Shown piece after piece: positions 45,326 to 53,874 of a stretch of DNA of 64,000 nucleotides. The DNA is taken from positions 36,159 through 100,158 of the forward strand of contig CAOKER010000008.1 in assembly GCA_948467545.1 (NCBI GenBank). Reading direction: 5' to 3'. The notes under the pieces were generated by a model, which made no database searches, was not told the DNA's origin, and worked only from the letters and a program-made list of their open reading frames with translations. Position 1 is the first letter of the stretch. Each line of letters begins with the position of its first letter. A program made the position numbers and the translations under genes. The stretch comes from an uncultured Eubacteriales bacterium (GTDB lineage: Bacteria > Bacillota > Clostridia > Oscillospirales > CAG-272).

Positions 45326-45768
45326 AGTATTTCTCCGCGTATAATTCCACGTTGACGCGGCGCCTGAATGTCGATAAGCTCTCCCTGAGAGGCGACAAAT
45401 CCGATTACGCGGCTGCCGGCACAAAGCGAAACCGATCTTGCATATTCGAGAAGAGCGTCCTTTATGTTTCTTTGCAGTATATTAAGAAAAACAAAGGCGG
45501 TTCTGCGTTCCCCGTTATAGTCAAAGCACCCGGCAAGCGAATTGCGGCACATTGAATATGTATTATCGAATGTGATTATGTCATACCTTTCCACCCTTTC
45601 GCATCTCATCTGCAAATAAGAATCATAACCGACTGCGGAAAGATAACGCACAAGCGGAGTTCCCTTGCGACACCCCGGAAGCAGTTTCTTTGCCGCCGCA
45701 TTTTTGTAAATCAGTCTTCCTCCGCCGTCCGCAACAATTATCGGCGTTGCCGTTAAATCCAACTTCAT
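45310..45768 (-). CDS. PAS-like sensory protein
   Basis: A 152-residue protein. The opening LTATPIIVADGGGRLIYKNAAAKKLL followed by a helix is the pattern of a PAS domain, here quoted in part; the rest (45-150) is mixed alpha/beta with QRNIKDALLEYARS near residue 108, as in a helix entering a kinase dimerisation region. No output domain is fused. GGAG lies 10 bp before the ATG at 45768; a longer frame to 45825 lacks this. It is first gene of a two-gene unit. Confidence 0.55.
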   Translation of the reverse strand: MKLDLTATPIIVADGGGRLIYKNAAAKKLLPGCRKGTPLVRYLSAVGYDSYLQMRCERVERYDIITFDNTYSMCRNSLAGCFDYNGERRTAFVFLNILQRNIKDALLEYARSVSLCAGSRVIGFVASQGELIDIQAPRQRGIIRGEILCFTT

Positions 45769-45836
45769 ATTCGTTTTTCTCCGTCTTTTTTTATTTTGAC
45801 CTCGGCAGTATGAAAAAAATAACACACTATATTTTT

Positions 45837-45865
45837 ATATTACCATAAATCAGTCATTTTTTCAA
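45837..45865 (-). promoter_or_regulatory. Promoter of the PAS-like/uncharacterised gene pair
   Basis: Minus strand TTGAAA (45865-45860), a 17-bp spacer, and TAATAT (45842-45837). Confidence 0.65.
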
Positions 45866-46041
45866 CAATTGCAATCTAATCTTTTTTTAAATAGCCTGAA
45901 TTTTTAATTCTGAATATATGTAAATAAGGTTAATTGTTACAATTTTTAAAAATTTTATCTTTTCCCTTGTAAAACAATTGAAAATGAGTTAAAATACTTG
46001 TATATGTAAATATAAATATTTAATCCTGGAGGAATTATAAT

Positions 46042-47052
46042 ATGTCAGTTAAAGTTGCCATTAACGGTTTCGGTCGTATCGGCCGCCTTGCTTTCAGACA
46101 GATGTTTGAGGCAGAAGGATATGATGTTGTTGCAATCAATGACCTTACAAGCCCGAAAATGCTCGCGCATCTTCTTAAATACGATTCGACACACGGCAGA
46201 TACAACAAATCTGTAGAGGCTACAGAGGATTCCATAATTGTCGCAGGTAAGGAAATCAAGATCTATGCTGAAAAGAACGCGGCTGATCTTCCCTGGGGTA
46301 AGCTTGATGTCGACGTTGTTCTCGAATGCACAGGTTTCTATACATCTAAAGAAAAGGCTTCCGCTCACATTCAGGCAGGCGCTAAAAAGGTTGTAATTTC
46401 CGCACCCGCAGGAAACGACCTTCCCACAATCGTTTACAATGTAAACCAAAATACCCTTAAGGCTTCGGATACTGTCATTTCAGCAGCTTCCTGCACAACA
46501 AACTGCCTTGCACCGATGGCAAAGGCTCTCAACGATTTCGCTCCTGTACAGAGCGGTATTATGACAACGGTTCACGCATACACAGGCGACCAGATGCCTC
46601 TCGACGGACCTCAGAGAAAAGGCGATCTTCGCCGCTCACGTGCTGCCGCTATCAATATCGTCCCTAACTCGACAGGCGCCGCAAAGGCTATCGGCCTTGT
46701 AATTCCCGAACTTAACGGTAAGCTTATCGGTTCGGCTCAGCGTGTTCCGACTCCTACAGGCTCCACAACAATTCTTGTCGCTGTGGTTAAGGGCAAGGAC
46801 ATAACCGCCGACGCTATCAATGCAGCTATGAAAGCCGCAGCTACAGAATCCTTTGAATACAATGAGGATCAGATTGTTTCATCCGATATAATCGGTTCAA
46901 CAGCAGGTTCTATCTTCGACGCAACTCAGACAATGGTAGCAAAGATCGACGACGATACTTACCAGGTACAGGTTGTGGCATGGTATGACAACGAAAACTC
47001 ATACACCAGCCAGATGGTTCGTACAATCAAATATTTTGCAGAGCTTGCATAA
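46042..47052 (+). CDS. gap: Glyceraldehyde-3-phosphate dehydrogenase, type I
   Basis: A 336-residue glycolytic enzyme. NGFGRIGR at residues 8-15 binds NAD, and Asp34 in AINDL favours NAD over NADP. The catalytic cysteine is Cys151 in SCTTNC, with His in [15 protein letters not shown] is upstream. Codon use is strongly biased (for example few rare codons), which fits a highly expressed gene. It is monocistronic, with a terminator directly after. Confidence 0.98.
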   Translation: MSVKVAINGFGRIGRLAFRQMFEAEGYDVVAINDLTSPKMLAHLLKYDSTHGRYNKSVEATEDSIIVAGKEIKIYAEKNAADLPWGKLDVDVVLECTGFYTSKEKASAHIQAGAKKVVISAPAGNDLPTIVYNVNQNTLKASDTVISAASCTTNCLAPMAKALNDFAPVQSGIMTTVHAYTGDQMPLDGPQRKGDLRRSRAAAINIVPNSTGAAKAIGLVIPELNGKLIGSAQRVPTPTGSTTILVAVVKGKDITADAINAAMKAAATESFEYNEDQIVSSDIIGSTAGSIFDATQTMVAKIDDDTYQVQVVAWYDNENSYTSQMVRTIKYFAELA

Positions 47053-47073
47053 GCTTAGCTCTGTCCCTTACGG

Positions 47074-47118
47074 CAGCCGTGCGTTTTGAAAACCGCGGCT
47101 GTCTTTCTTTTCTTCCGC
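47074..47118 (+). terminator. Terminator of gap
   Basis: CAGCCG / CGGCTG stem with an inner GTTTT/AAAAC extension, followed by TCTTTCTTTT. Confidence 0.75.
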
Positions 47119-47400
47119 ATTTCTTTTCTTCCGCATTTCTTCCTCCGCTTCTCTGTTTTGCTCCTCTCCGCTGTCCCTCGTTCTGTTCCTCTCCGTCATC
47201 TCTCCTTTCTGTCCTCCCCGCCGCTCTCCGTTTTGGCCCTCTCCACTGTCCCTCGTTCTCTTCCTCTCCGTCTTCTCTCCTTTCTGCCCTTTTAACCGTC
47301 CCTCCGTTCTGGCCTTCTCCGCCTCTCTCCACTCTGCCCTTTTCCACCGTCCCTCCGTTTTGCTCCTCTCTACTATCCCTCCTCTCCGCCTCTATCAGCA
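47096..47400. repeat. Pyrimidine-rich (minus strand purine-rich) tandem repeat tract
   Basis: Almost only C and T with scattered G on the plus strand. Degenerate units of about 75 bp recur (CCTCTCCGTC, CTCTCCTTTCTG, CCCTCGTTCT). Such homopurine-homopyrimidine tracts can form triplex DNA and purine-rich transcripts. Confidence 0.75.
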
Positions 47401-47792
47401 GTTTTCTCCCCCCTCGCCGACAACTTTACGGTTACTGTATATTGAGTTCTTTTTTCTACGCACCACGGTTCTGCTTGATTTTTAAATTATCTGTTTTTTC
47501 ATATGTACCGACATGTACAAGCGGAACGCAAAAAAATTCAACGTATTTTGTACAGCAGAACTTTTCACTCCATTTTTCCAAACTCATTTTATGTCAATAT
47601 ATGTTTGATATTTTATTCACACAGAGTTTTAAAAAACGTGTTACAATAATCAAATAAGTATACGATAATTTTCTGATTAACTACAATTTAACTACATTTT
47701 TTACGCCGTAATTCATAGCAGCTTCTCGTCTGTTCATACCCCGCAGGTCAACCCGAAAGACGGCTTTAAAAGAAAGGTCGGTATATAATATA

Positions 47793-48599
47793 ATGAAAAG
47801 CAAATACGCGTTTTTGGGAGTCGGCAATATGGCGTCGGCAATCATAAAAGGACTTATGCTTGACGGAACCGATCCGTCCGACACTATTTTGTTCGACAAG
47901 GAAAAAAGTAAAATTTCAGACTTTGCAAAAGAAGGCTTTAAAACTGCGGAATCTGCAGAAGAGGCAATTAAATTTGCCGATTTTATCGTATTGGCAGTTC
48001 AGCCGCAAAACTTCACACAGCTTTTTGAAAGCATACGAGGCATAGACACAGACGGAAAATGTTTTGTTTCAATCGCGGCAGGAATCTCAATAGGAAAAAT
48101 CTGCGAGCTGCTCGGCCATGACGCGGCGGTAATACGTACAATGCCGAACGCTCCGCTCAGAATAGGCAAGGGAGTAACAGCGCTTACAAGAAACAGTCTG
48201 GTAAGCGACAAAAGCTTTGCCGCAGTCTGCAGAATGTTTTCACGTATAGGTGAAATTTTGACTCTCACGGAAGATAAAATGAATGCGGTTATAAGCGCAA
48301 CGTCAAGCGCCCCCGCATACGTTTATCTGTTTATCAAGTCTATTATGGACGCGGCAGCATCGGAAGGAATCGAGCTTAGTGAGACAGAAATGAAAAATGT
48401 TATCTGCCGTATGGTTATCGGCTCCGCAGAGCTTATGATGAGCTCGGACGACTCTCCCGACGCATTGATAAAACGCGTTACAACTCCCGGCGGTACTACC
48501 GAACCCGCCGTAAAAATTCTGAAAGAGCGCGGTATGCCCGAAATTATAGCCGAGGCAATGAGAGCATGTGTTCAAAGAGCCGACGAACTGGGCAAATAA
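47793..48599 (+). CDS. proC: Pyrroline-5-carboxylate reductase
   Basis: A 268-residue protein, normal for ProC. GVGNMASAIIKGL near the N-terminus is the dinucleotide-binding motif, TSSAPAYVYLFI is the dimer and substrate region, and RVTTPGGTTE is the classical signature. It makes proline from pyrroline-5-carboxylate with NAD(P)H. The nearest AAAGG is 15 bp upstream of the ATG, rather far. Confidence 0.96.
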   Translation: MKSKYAFLGVGNMASAIIKGLMLDGTDPSDTILFDKEKSKISDFAKEGFKTAESAEEAIKFADFIVLAVQPQNFTQLFESIRGIDTDGKCFVSIAAGISIGKICELLGHDAAVIRTMPNAPLRIGKGVTALTRNSLVSDKSFAAVCRMFSRIGEILTLTEDKMNAVISATSSAPAYVYLFIKSIMDAAASEGIELSETEMKNVICRMVIGSAELMMSSDDSPDALIKRVTTPGGTTEPAVKILKERGMPEIIAEAMRACVQRADELGK

Positions 48600-48676
48600 A
48601 ACTGCATAGAAAATAATTCTGCCGAATATATATGGTATATCAACGTTACAAAATCACCGAAAGGAAAAGATGTACC

Positions 48677-49264
48677 ATGATGGCAGGAGAAGAAAGATAC
48701 AGGAGAATACATACAGTATTTACGGCCGCCGCCGCACTGTTTTTTATAGCCGGCGTAATTACAGAATTTTACCTGAAAAAGACGGACATGCATGTCTCGG
48801 ACTATCTCGGTAATTTCATCTGGAGTTTTAAGGACAGCCCCGGCTTTGAATCCTGCACCGTATTTGCCGACTGCCTTCTCGCTGTCCTGCGCGGTTTATA
48901 CCGCCCGGCGCTGTGCCTGATTCTTGTTTTTCTCTGCGGATTTACAGTATACGCCCCCGCAGTCGCCTTTACCGCTTCCGTATACTCGGCTTTCACGTTC
49001 GGCGCGCTCTGTACAAAACTCGCCGAAAAAGAAATCTCCTACCTGATTTTTGCCGTTATCTGTTCGTCAATACTGATAACGATTTCGGAGCTTTGCGTAT
49101 ATTCCGCATACCTTGGACGGGAGCTTGCAAGACGCTCGCCGCCCTCCGCCCGGCTGCTGACTGCACTGCCGGAGGTAAGGGAGTTGTTTCGCATAACGGG
49201 AATCTCCGCTTTCAAGCTCGCCCTTCTCATAGCTGTATATTATGCAGTAATTCCGCATTTCTGA
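48677..49264 (+). CDS. Polytopic membrane protein, possibly SpoIIM-like
   Basis: A 195-residue protein with five to six predicted membrane helices (first at about residues 15-33). The middle segment LRGLYRPALCLILVFLCGF and following helices vaguely resemble stage II sporulation protein M, and the length is right, but no decisive motif is visible. AAAGGA lies 11 bp before the chosen ATG at 48677. It is the first gene of a plus-strand run of envelope genes. Confidence 0.6.
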   Translation: MMAGEERYRRIHTVFTAAAALFFIAGVITEFYLKKTDMHVSDYLGNFIWSFKDSPGFESCTVFADCLLAVLRGLYRPALCLILVFLCGFTVYAPAVAFTASVYSAFTFGALCTKLAEKEISYLIFAVICSSILITISELCVYSAYLGRELARRSPPSARLLTALPEVRELFRITGISAFKLALLIAVYYAVIPHF

Positions 49265-49291
49265 ATGTATCTGAAAAGAAAGGAAATCCAA

Positions 49292-50242
49292 ATGTCAAAA
49301 TATCATGATGCCATGAAAAGGCTGTTCGATACACAGCGTGAAGGCAAGGGCGTCGAAAAGGGACCGAAAACCCCTCAAAATTTTACGGGTTTTTTTAAAT
49401 ATTTTAAAATGCACCTTAACGATATTTTCAAGGTGAATCTTATACTTCTGTTCGGTAATTTTCCGATTTTTTTCGCGATTTACGCACTTACCGGAAACCT
49501 GAACCACATTTCCACATCGCCGATTTCACCGATATTTCCTCAGCTTCACGGCGCTATGCTTCATACTCAGGGCAACGGAATTTCTCCGGTATCCATGGCG
49601 CTCTTCGGCGTTCATGGAGTTCAGGGAGAACTCTCCGCACTTACGACAGCCACAACCGTCGTGTTTTCACTGTCGGCTTTGATTATATTTACCATGGGGC
49701 CGATAACAACAGGCTGCACATATCTTTTCAGAAATCTTCTCAAGGGAGAACCGCTTTTCTTCTTTGCGGACTTTAAGCATGCCATAAAAAGAAATTTCCG
49801 TCAGTCTCTCATACTCGGAATAATCGACTGCCTTATATTTGCGATTTTGACGTACAATATCGTCCTTTCATATTTTAATATGGGAACGTTTTTGACAGAA
49901 ACCGTAATGTTCGCAAATATACTGCTTATGTTCCTGTATATGCTGATGCGCCCCTATCTTTATATCATGTTAGTTACATTCGACCTCAGTATTTTTAAGC
50001 TTTTCAAAAATGCGCTCATCTTCGCGATTATCGGCGCAAAAAGAAATATTCCCGCATTTATCGGCGCTTCGCTTTTGATTTTTATTAACTACATGCTTGT
50101 TATGGTATTTATCCCGGTCGGCATCAGTCTTATACTGTTTATATCTATCGGAGCCGTATGGTATATTTATGTATATGCCGCTTTTCCGAAAATTAAAGAA
50201 ATAATGATAGATCCGTATTACGAAACCGAAGAGGAAAGCTGA
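49292..50242 (+). CDS. DUF624 (YesL-like) membrane protein
   Basis: A 316-residue protein with about five membrane helices. The opening NLILLFGNFPIFFAIYALTG and the middle ITTGCTYLFRNLLKGEP, followed by DFKHAIKRNFRQSL, match YesL/DUF624 proteins. In other bacteria these occur beside sugar ABC transporters; here it lies with envelope genes. Function is not known. AAAGGA lies 7 bp upstream of the ATG at 49292. Confidence 0.75.
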   Translation: MSKYHDAMKRLFDTQREGKGVEKGPKTPQNFTGFFKYFKMHLNDIFKVNLILLFGNFPIFFAIYALTGNLNHISTSPISPIFPQLHGAMLHTQGNGISPVSMALFGVHGVQGELSALTTATTVVFSLSALIIFTMGPITTGCTYLFRNLLKGEPLFFFADFKHAIKRNFRQSLILGIIDCLIFAILTYNIVLSYFNMGTFLTETVMFANILLMFLYMLMRPYLYIMLVTFDLSIFKLFKNALIFAIIGAKRNIPAFIGASLLIFINYMLVMVFIPVGISLILFISIGAVWYIYVYAAFPKIKEIMIDPYYETEEES

Positions 50243-50312
50243 AAATACCGTTTATCAGCACAGATTTTCAATTCCGCTTATTTAACAAGACCGAAAAACC
50301 TTTACGGAAATT

Positions 50313-50370
50313 TTCCGACAGCCCGCTGAGCGCCGAAAAGGCGTGGGATACTCCGCTTTCAGTTATAATC
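50313..50370 (-). repeat. Dispersed palindromic element, copy G
   Basis: Minus strand AACTGAAAGCGGAGTATCCC, then CACGCC, then GCGGGCTGTCGG. It is of the same CCCACGC subtype as copy C. It lies between two plus-strand envelope genes. Confidence 0.5.
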
Positions 50371-50420
50371 GGAAATTTCTTTTTTCAGCAATACATCATA
50401 CAACAACACGGGGAACCATA

Positions 50421-51956
50421 ATGAAAAATGAATATAATCAATATACCGATAACAATATTTCAGGCGAAGAATCGGAAGGTCAAACAAAAAACAGTTCGGA
50501 AGACAAATCAAACTCTGAAATAAACTCTGAAATAAACCCTGAAATAAATAGTGCGATCTGTTCTTCCTCTTCCGAAAACAGCTCCGATTTACAAAATATA
50601 AACGCCGAGACAGAAATTTTGAAGTCGGACAAGCCTGAAATCTTCGGAACTCCGGAACAAAGCGAAATTTACGACTCCTCAGAGCAAAGCGAAATTTGCA
50701 GTTCTTCCGAACAGGGTAAAGCTTGCGGCGTTCCGGTGCAAGGTAAAAGCTGCAGCTTCTCAGAACAAGGCAAAATCCACAGTCCCTCAGAACAAAGCGA
50801 AATTCACGCCACATCAAATCAAAACGATGCACACGGCAATTCCGAAAAATCCCGTCACAAGCAGCAAAACAAAAAACTAAAGGCGAGAACGGTAATCGCC
50901 CGATCTCTGTGCGTTATTCTCGCAATTATAATCCTTACAGTCCTGTCTCTTCTCAGCATCATATTTGTACTCGAAAGAGGCCCGTCTCCGACCGCCCGAA
51001 GACTGTTTGTTCTTTCCGTAAAGGAAACAAGCGCGGCAGGCTTTCTCGCCGATATTTTTCTCTCGGACAGTGAAGTAGACGAGATTCTAAACGCTCAAAA
51101 AAAAGCGGCGTCCGATTCGGGAGAACACACAGACACGTCTCTCATCAATATACCGGAAAAAAATGAAGCTTCATCAGGAGAGGATACAGCGTCTGTGACA
51201 GACGATACGCAAGCTGTGCCGGAAACCTATAATCCCGCCGATACAGAGAATCCTGAGGGCAATACCGTAAGCTCGGATGACGGAATTGAAATTATAGAAA
51301 TAAAGAAGAATACATACAACGGAGTTATAATTAAAGTATCCGATCCGACAAGAATTACGCTGGGAATTCCCGACGAATACGGAGAAAACGCGGCAGGACT
51401 TTCTTTAAGCCAAATGATTGCAAAATTCGGCGCGGTCGGAGGAATAAACGGCGGCGGATTTTACGATCCCAACGGAAGCGGAACGGGAGGAATTCCCGAC
51501 GGTCTGGTAATAAGCGAAGGAAAACTGCTTTGGGGTGAATCCGGCAGTACCTACAATGTTATCGGATTTGACGAAAACGGTATTCTTCACGTCGGCAGCA
51601 TGACCGCGCAGGCAGCGCTCGACTCAAACATTAAATACGCCTGCAGCTTCGGGCCCACACTTATTGTAAACGGAACACCGCGCGGAAGCCGCGGCGGAGG
51701 AATGAATCCAAGGACCGCAATAGGACAGTGCGCAGACGGCACTGTCCTGATGGCAGCCATCAATGGAAGAAGCCTTGTCAGTCTCGGCGCAACCTACGAC
51801 GACGTAACGCAGCTCATGCTTGAGTACGGCGCGGTAAACGCCGCAAACCTCGACGGCGGTTCCTCGTCACTTATGATATACAGCGGAGAAATATTGAATC
51901 AGCCGGCTTCTATGATAGGAGAACGCGACCTGCCGACAGCATTTCTGATTAAATAA
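50421..51956 (+). CDS. Phosphodiester glycosidase (NAGPA-domain) membrane protein
   Basis: A 511-residue protein. Residues 1-150 are a Ser/Glu/Asn-rich cytoplasmic region with degenerate nine-residue repeats (SEQSEI / SEQGKA type). A transmembrane helix lies at about 162-185. Residues 185-285 are an acidic linker outside the cell. Residues 290-511 form the NAGPA domain, with GAVGGINGGGFYD, SFGPTLIVNG, RTAIGQ and NLDGGSSS motifs typical of the family. Members remove GlcNAc from phosphodiester links or modify surface glycopolymers. Its neighbours suggest a role in wall or teichoic-acid-like polymers. Confidence 0.82.
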   Translation: MKNEYNQYTDNNISGEESEGQTKNSSEDKSNSEINSEINPEINSAICSSSSENSSDLQNINAETEILKSDKPEIFGTPEQSEIYDSSEQSEICSSSEQGKACGVPVQGKSCSFSEQGKIHSPSEQSEIHATSNQNDAHGNSEKSRHKQQNKKLKARTVIARSLCVILAIIILTVLSLLSIIFVLERGPSPTARRLFVLSVKETSAAGFLADIFLSDSEVDEILNAQKKAASDSGEHTDTSLINIPEKNEASSGEDTASVTDDTQAVPETYNPADTENPEGNTVSSDDGIEIIEIKKNTYNGVIIKVSDPTRITLGIPDEYGENAAGLSLSQMIAKFGAVGGINGGGFYDPNGSGTGGIPDGLVISEGKLLWGESGSTYNVIGFDENGILHVGSMTAQAALDSNIKYACSFGPTLIVNGTPRGSRGGGMNPRTAIGQCADGTVLMAAINGRSLVSLGATYDDVTQLMLEYGAVNAANLDGGSSSLMIYSGEILNQPASMIGERDLPTAFLIK

Positions 51957-52089
51957 AGCTTTCCGCAAACCACACATTGCAGCCGACATTTCCGTAAAGG
52001 ATTACACGGATTACACATCTTCATCGGCATGTTTTTTCGCCGTATCCTCGTTAAAATATCCGCTGTGCGGCGGCAGAAAGGAATTCCAA

Positions 52090-53790
52090 ATGAAACTGAA
52101 AAAAAAGGAAAAACAGCTTCCCTTGTTCTGGCGCGTATTTATAATATCAGTCTCATGCGCTTTGGTTTTGATAATCGCAGGAGCCTCCTTATTTGCTCTG
52201 TATATGAGCCAATATGAAAATTCCCGTCCCGACACTTTAATTTCAAACTATATAGACAACCTCGGCGAAGACGGACTTGCAGAATATATTACAAATAATT
52301 TTCCGGAGAATACCGGCAGCTTCTCTACAACCGCTCAGGTGGTAAGCGAAGTTATCATGCCGACATTGAAAGACAGTATAACATATGAAAAAAGGGTCGG
52401 AGAATACAGCGACGAGGAGCCGACTTATACCCTTCTTGCAGGCGGAAGAAAAATTGCCCGGATAAGCTTTTCACCTGTGGGAAAAAACCTTTTCGGCTTT
52501 CCTAAGTGGGGAGAAGCAGAGCTTGAATATGAAGCGGATTTCTCCGATCTGCACTATGACGCACTTTATATAAAGGTACCCGGAGGAGCATCGGTTACAT
52601 TTGAGGGAAACAGACTAACCTCCTCCTATATAGAAAGAACCGAAAAATACAGCGGTCCGTCTGCAGAATACGAAAATCCGGTTAAACTTCCAATCTGTGA
52701 GGTATACAATGCGGGAGAAGGATACGGAGAGCCAAATATAGTGGTTTTTTCGGGAGATAATCAGCTTCAGGTAATGTCGGTTTCAACAGATGAAGAAACA
52801 GGAATAAAAACAATATCCTACTCTTTTCCTCCGTCCAGACTGCACAGCCTTACTTTCATTGTTCCGTCCGACGCGGTTGTTACCGTAAACGGTAAAACGG
52901 TAACATCCGATTTCATAACGGAATCCAACCTCCCTTACCCCTCTGCCGACAAATGGAACGCAGATTCCGATTCCGCTCCGCACAGAGTAAAATACTTTCT
53001 CGATGGGCTTGTCACCGCCGGTATCGAATTCAGCGTCAGCGCATATGACGGAACAGTTCTCACTCCCGTTTCATCGGACGAAGCATCAGGTGTCTATGAA
53101 TATGAATATCCGTCCGAACTCCTGAGAAGTGCGGAAATATATGCGCCGGAAGGTTCGTCCGTAACATTGAATTCCGTCGAGCTTACCGAAAATGAACTGA
53201 TTTCCGCCGGAGCGGTTCCGAGTGAAATCGAAAGCATCGAACAGTTTATAACAAACCCCGAACGCGTCTGCGTTTACCGTATCGACGGTTTGTATTCCGA
53301 ACCTAAAATCAAAATCACAAATAAAGACGGAAAAGAACTCACCGTTACGTCTGCTGAAAACATGGTATACAGCTTTGAACACGAATCCTCTGATCAATTA
53401 ATGTCGGCACATAAGGCTTATGCGGAGCAATTTACCGACAACTACATAAAATACTATACCGACGGAAGAATCTACATCCAAGAAAACTTTGAAAACCTAA
53501 TTCTGCCGTATATACAGCCGGATTCCGAGGCTTACAAATATCTCAGCATAGTGTTTGATTCTCTCGCATGGCGTGAAAAAAGTACGGTCAGCGAAAAAAG
53601 CATAGCTTCCCATGACTACATAAAGTGGGGGGATAATTGCTTTTCATGCAGTGTGGACTTCATGATAAAATATTACAATCCTAACTCCGAAGCATACGAA
53701 GAGGAAAACGTAAAAAACTGGCAGCTGTTTTTTGTCAACACAACCGGCGTGGACAGCGGCTGGAAAATCGCAAAAATTATCTTTCACTAA
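52090..53790 (+). CDS. Uncharacterised membrane-anchored extracellular protein with repeated beta modules
   Basis: A 566-residue protein. One transmembrane helix (about 15-40) leads to a large outside part. Three similar segments recur: VTFEGNRLTSSYI (~172), VTVNGKTVTSDFI (~264) and VTLNSVELTENELI (~361), each following a hydrophobic strand. This suggests three related beta-sandwich modules. The C-terminal 120 residues contain an NTF2/SnoaL-like pattern (HKAYAEQFTDNYIKYYTDG). No catalytic motif is visible. It is placed between a phosphodiester glycosidase and a phosphoglycerol transferase. Confidence 0.6.
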   Translation: MKLKKKEKQLPLFWRVFIISVSCALVLIIAGASLFALYMSQYENSRPDTLISNYIDNLGEDGLAEYITNNFPENTGSFSTTAQVVSEVIMPTLKDSITYEKRVGEYSDEEPTYTLLAGGRKIARISFSPVGKNLFGFPKWGEAELEYEADFSDLHYDALYIKVPGGASVTFEGNRLTSSYIERTEKYSGPSAEYENPVKLPICEVYNAGEGYGEPNIVVFSGDNQLQVMSVSTDEETGIKTISYSFPPSRLHSLTFIVPSDAVVTVNGKTVTSDFITESNLPYPSADKWNADSDSAPHRVKYFLDGLVTAGIEFSVSAYDGTVLTPVSSDEASGVYEYEYPSELLRSAEIYAPEGSSVTLNSVELTENELISAGAVPSEIESIEQFITNPERVCVYRIDGLYSEPKIKITNKDGKELTVTSAENMVYSFEHESSDQLMSAHKAYAEQFTDNYIKYYTDGRIYIQENFENLILPYIQPDSEAYKYLSIVFDSLAWREKSTVSEKSIASHDYIKWGDNCFSCSVDFMIKYYNPNSEAYEEENVKNWQLFFVNTTGVDSGWKIAKIIFH

Positions 53791-53874
53791 TCTGACATTT
53801 CAGTCGGTTTCGCTTTAAAATCGTATGACTCCGAATACCTAAAATTTCTGCTTATAAATAGGGGAAAGAACAAA

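Larger units (their letters stand above)
47053..47792. other. Long gap-proC intergenic region
   Basis: It begins with the gap terminator (47074-47118), then about 300 bp of pyrimidine-rich repetitive sequence (47096-47400), then AT-rich sequence without a clear gene. An open frame on either strand across the repeat is a product of its low complexity. Confidence 0.65.

Noticed and set aside
47027..47347. 106-residue Arg/Glu/Gly-rich open frame on the minus strand
   Set aside because: It is a by-product of the purine-rich tandem repeat, has no ribosome binding site and overlaps the end of gap.
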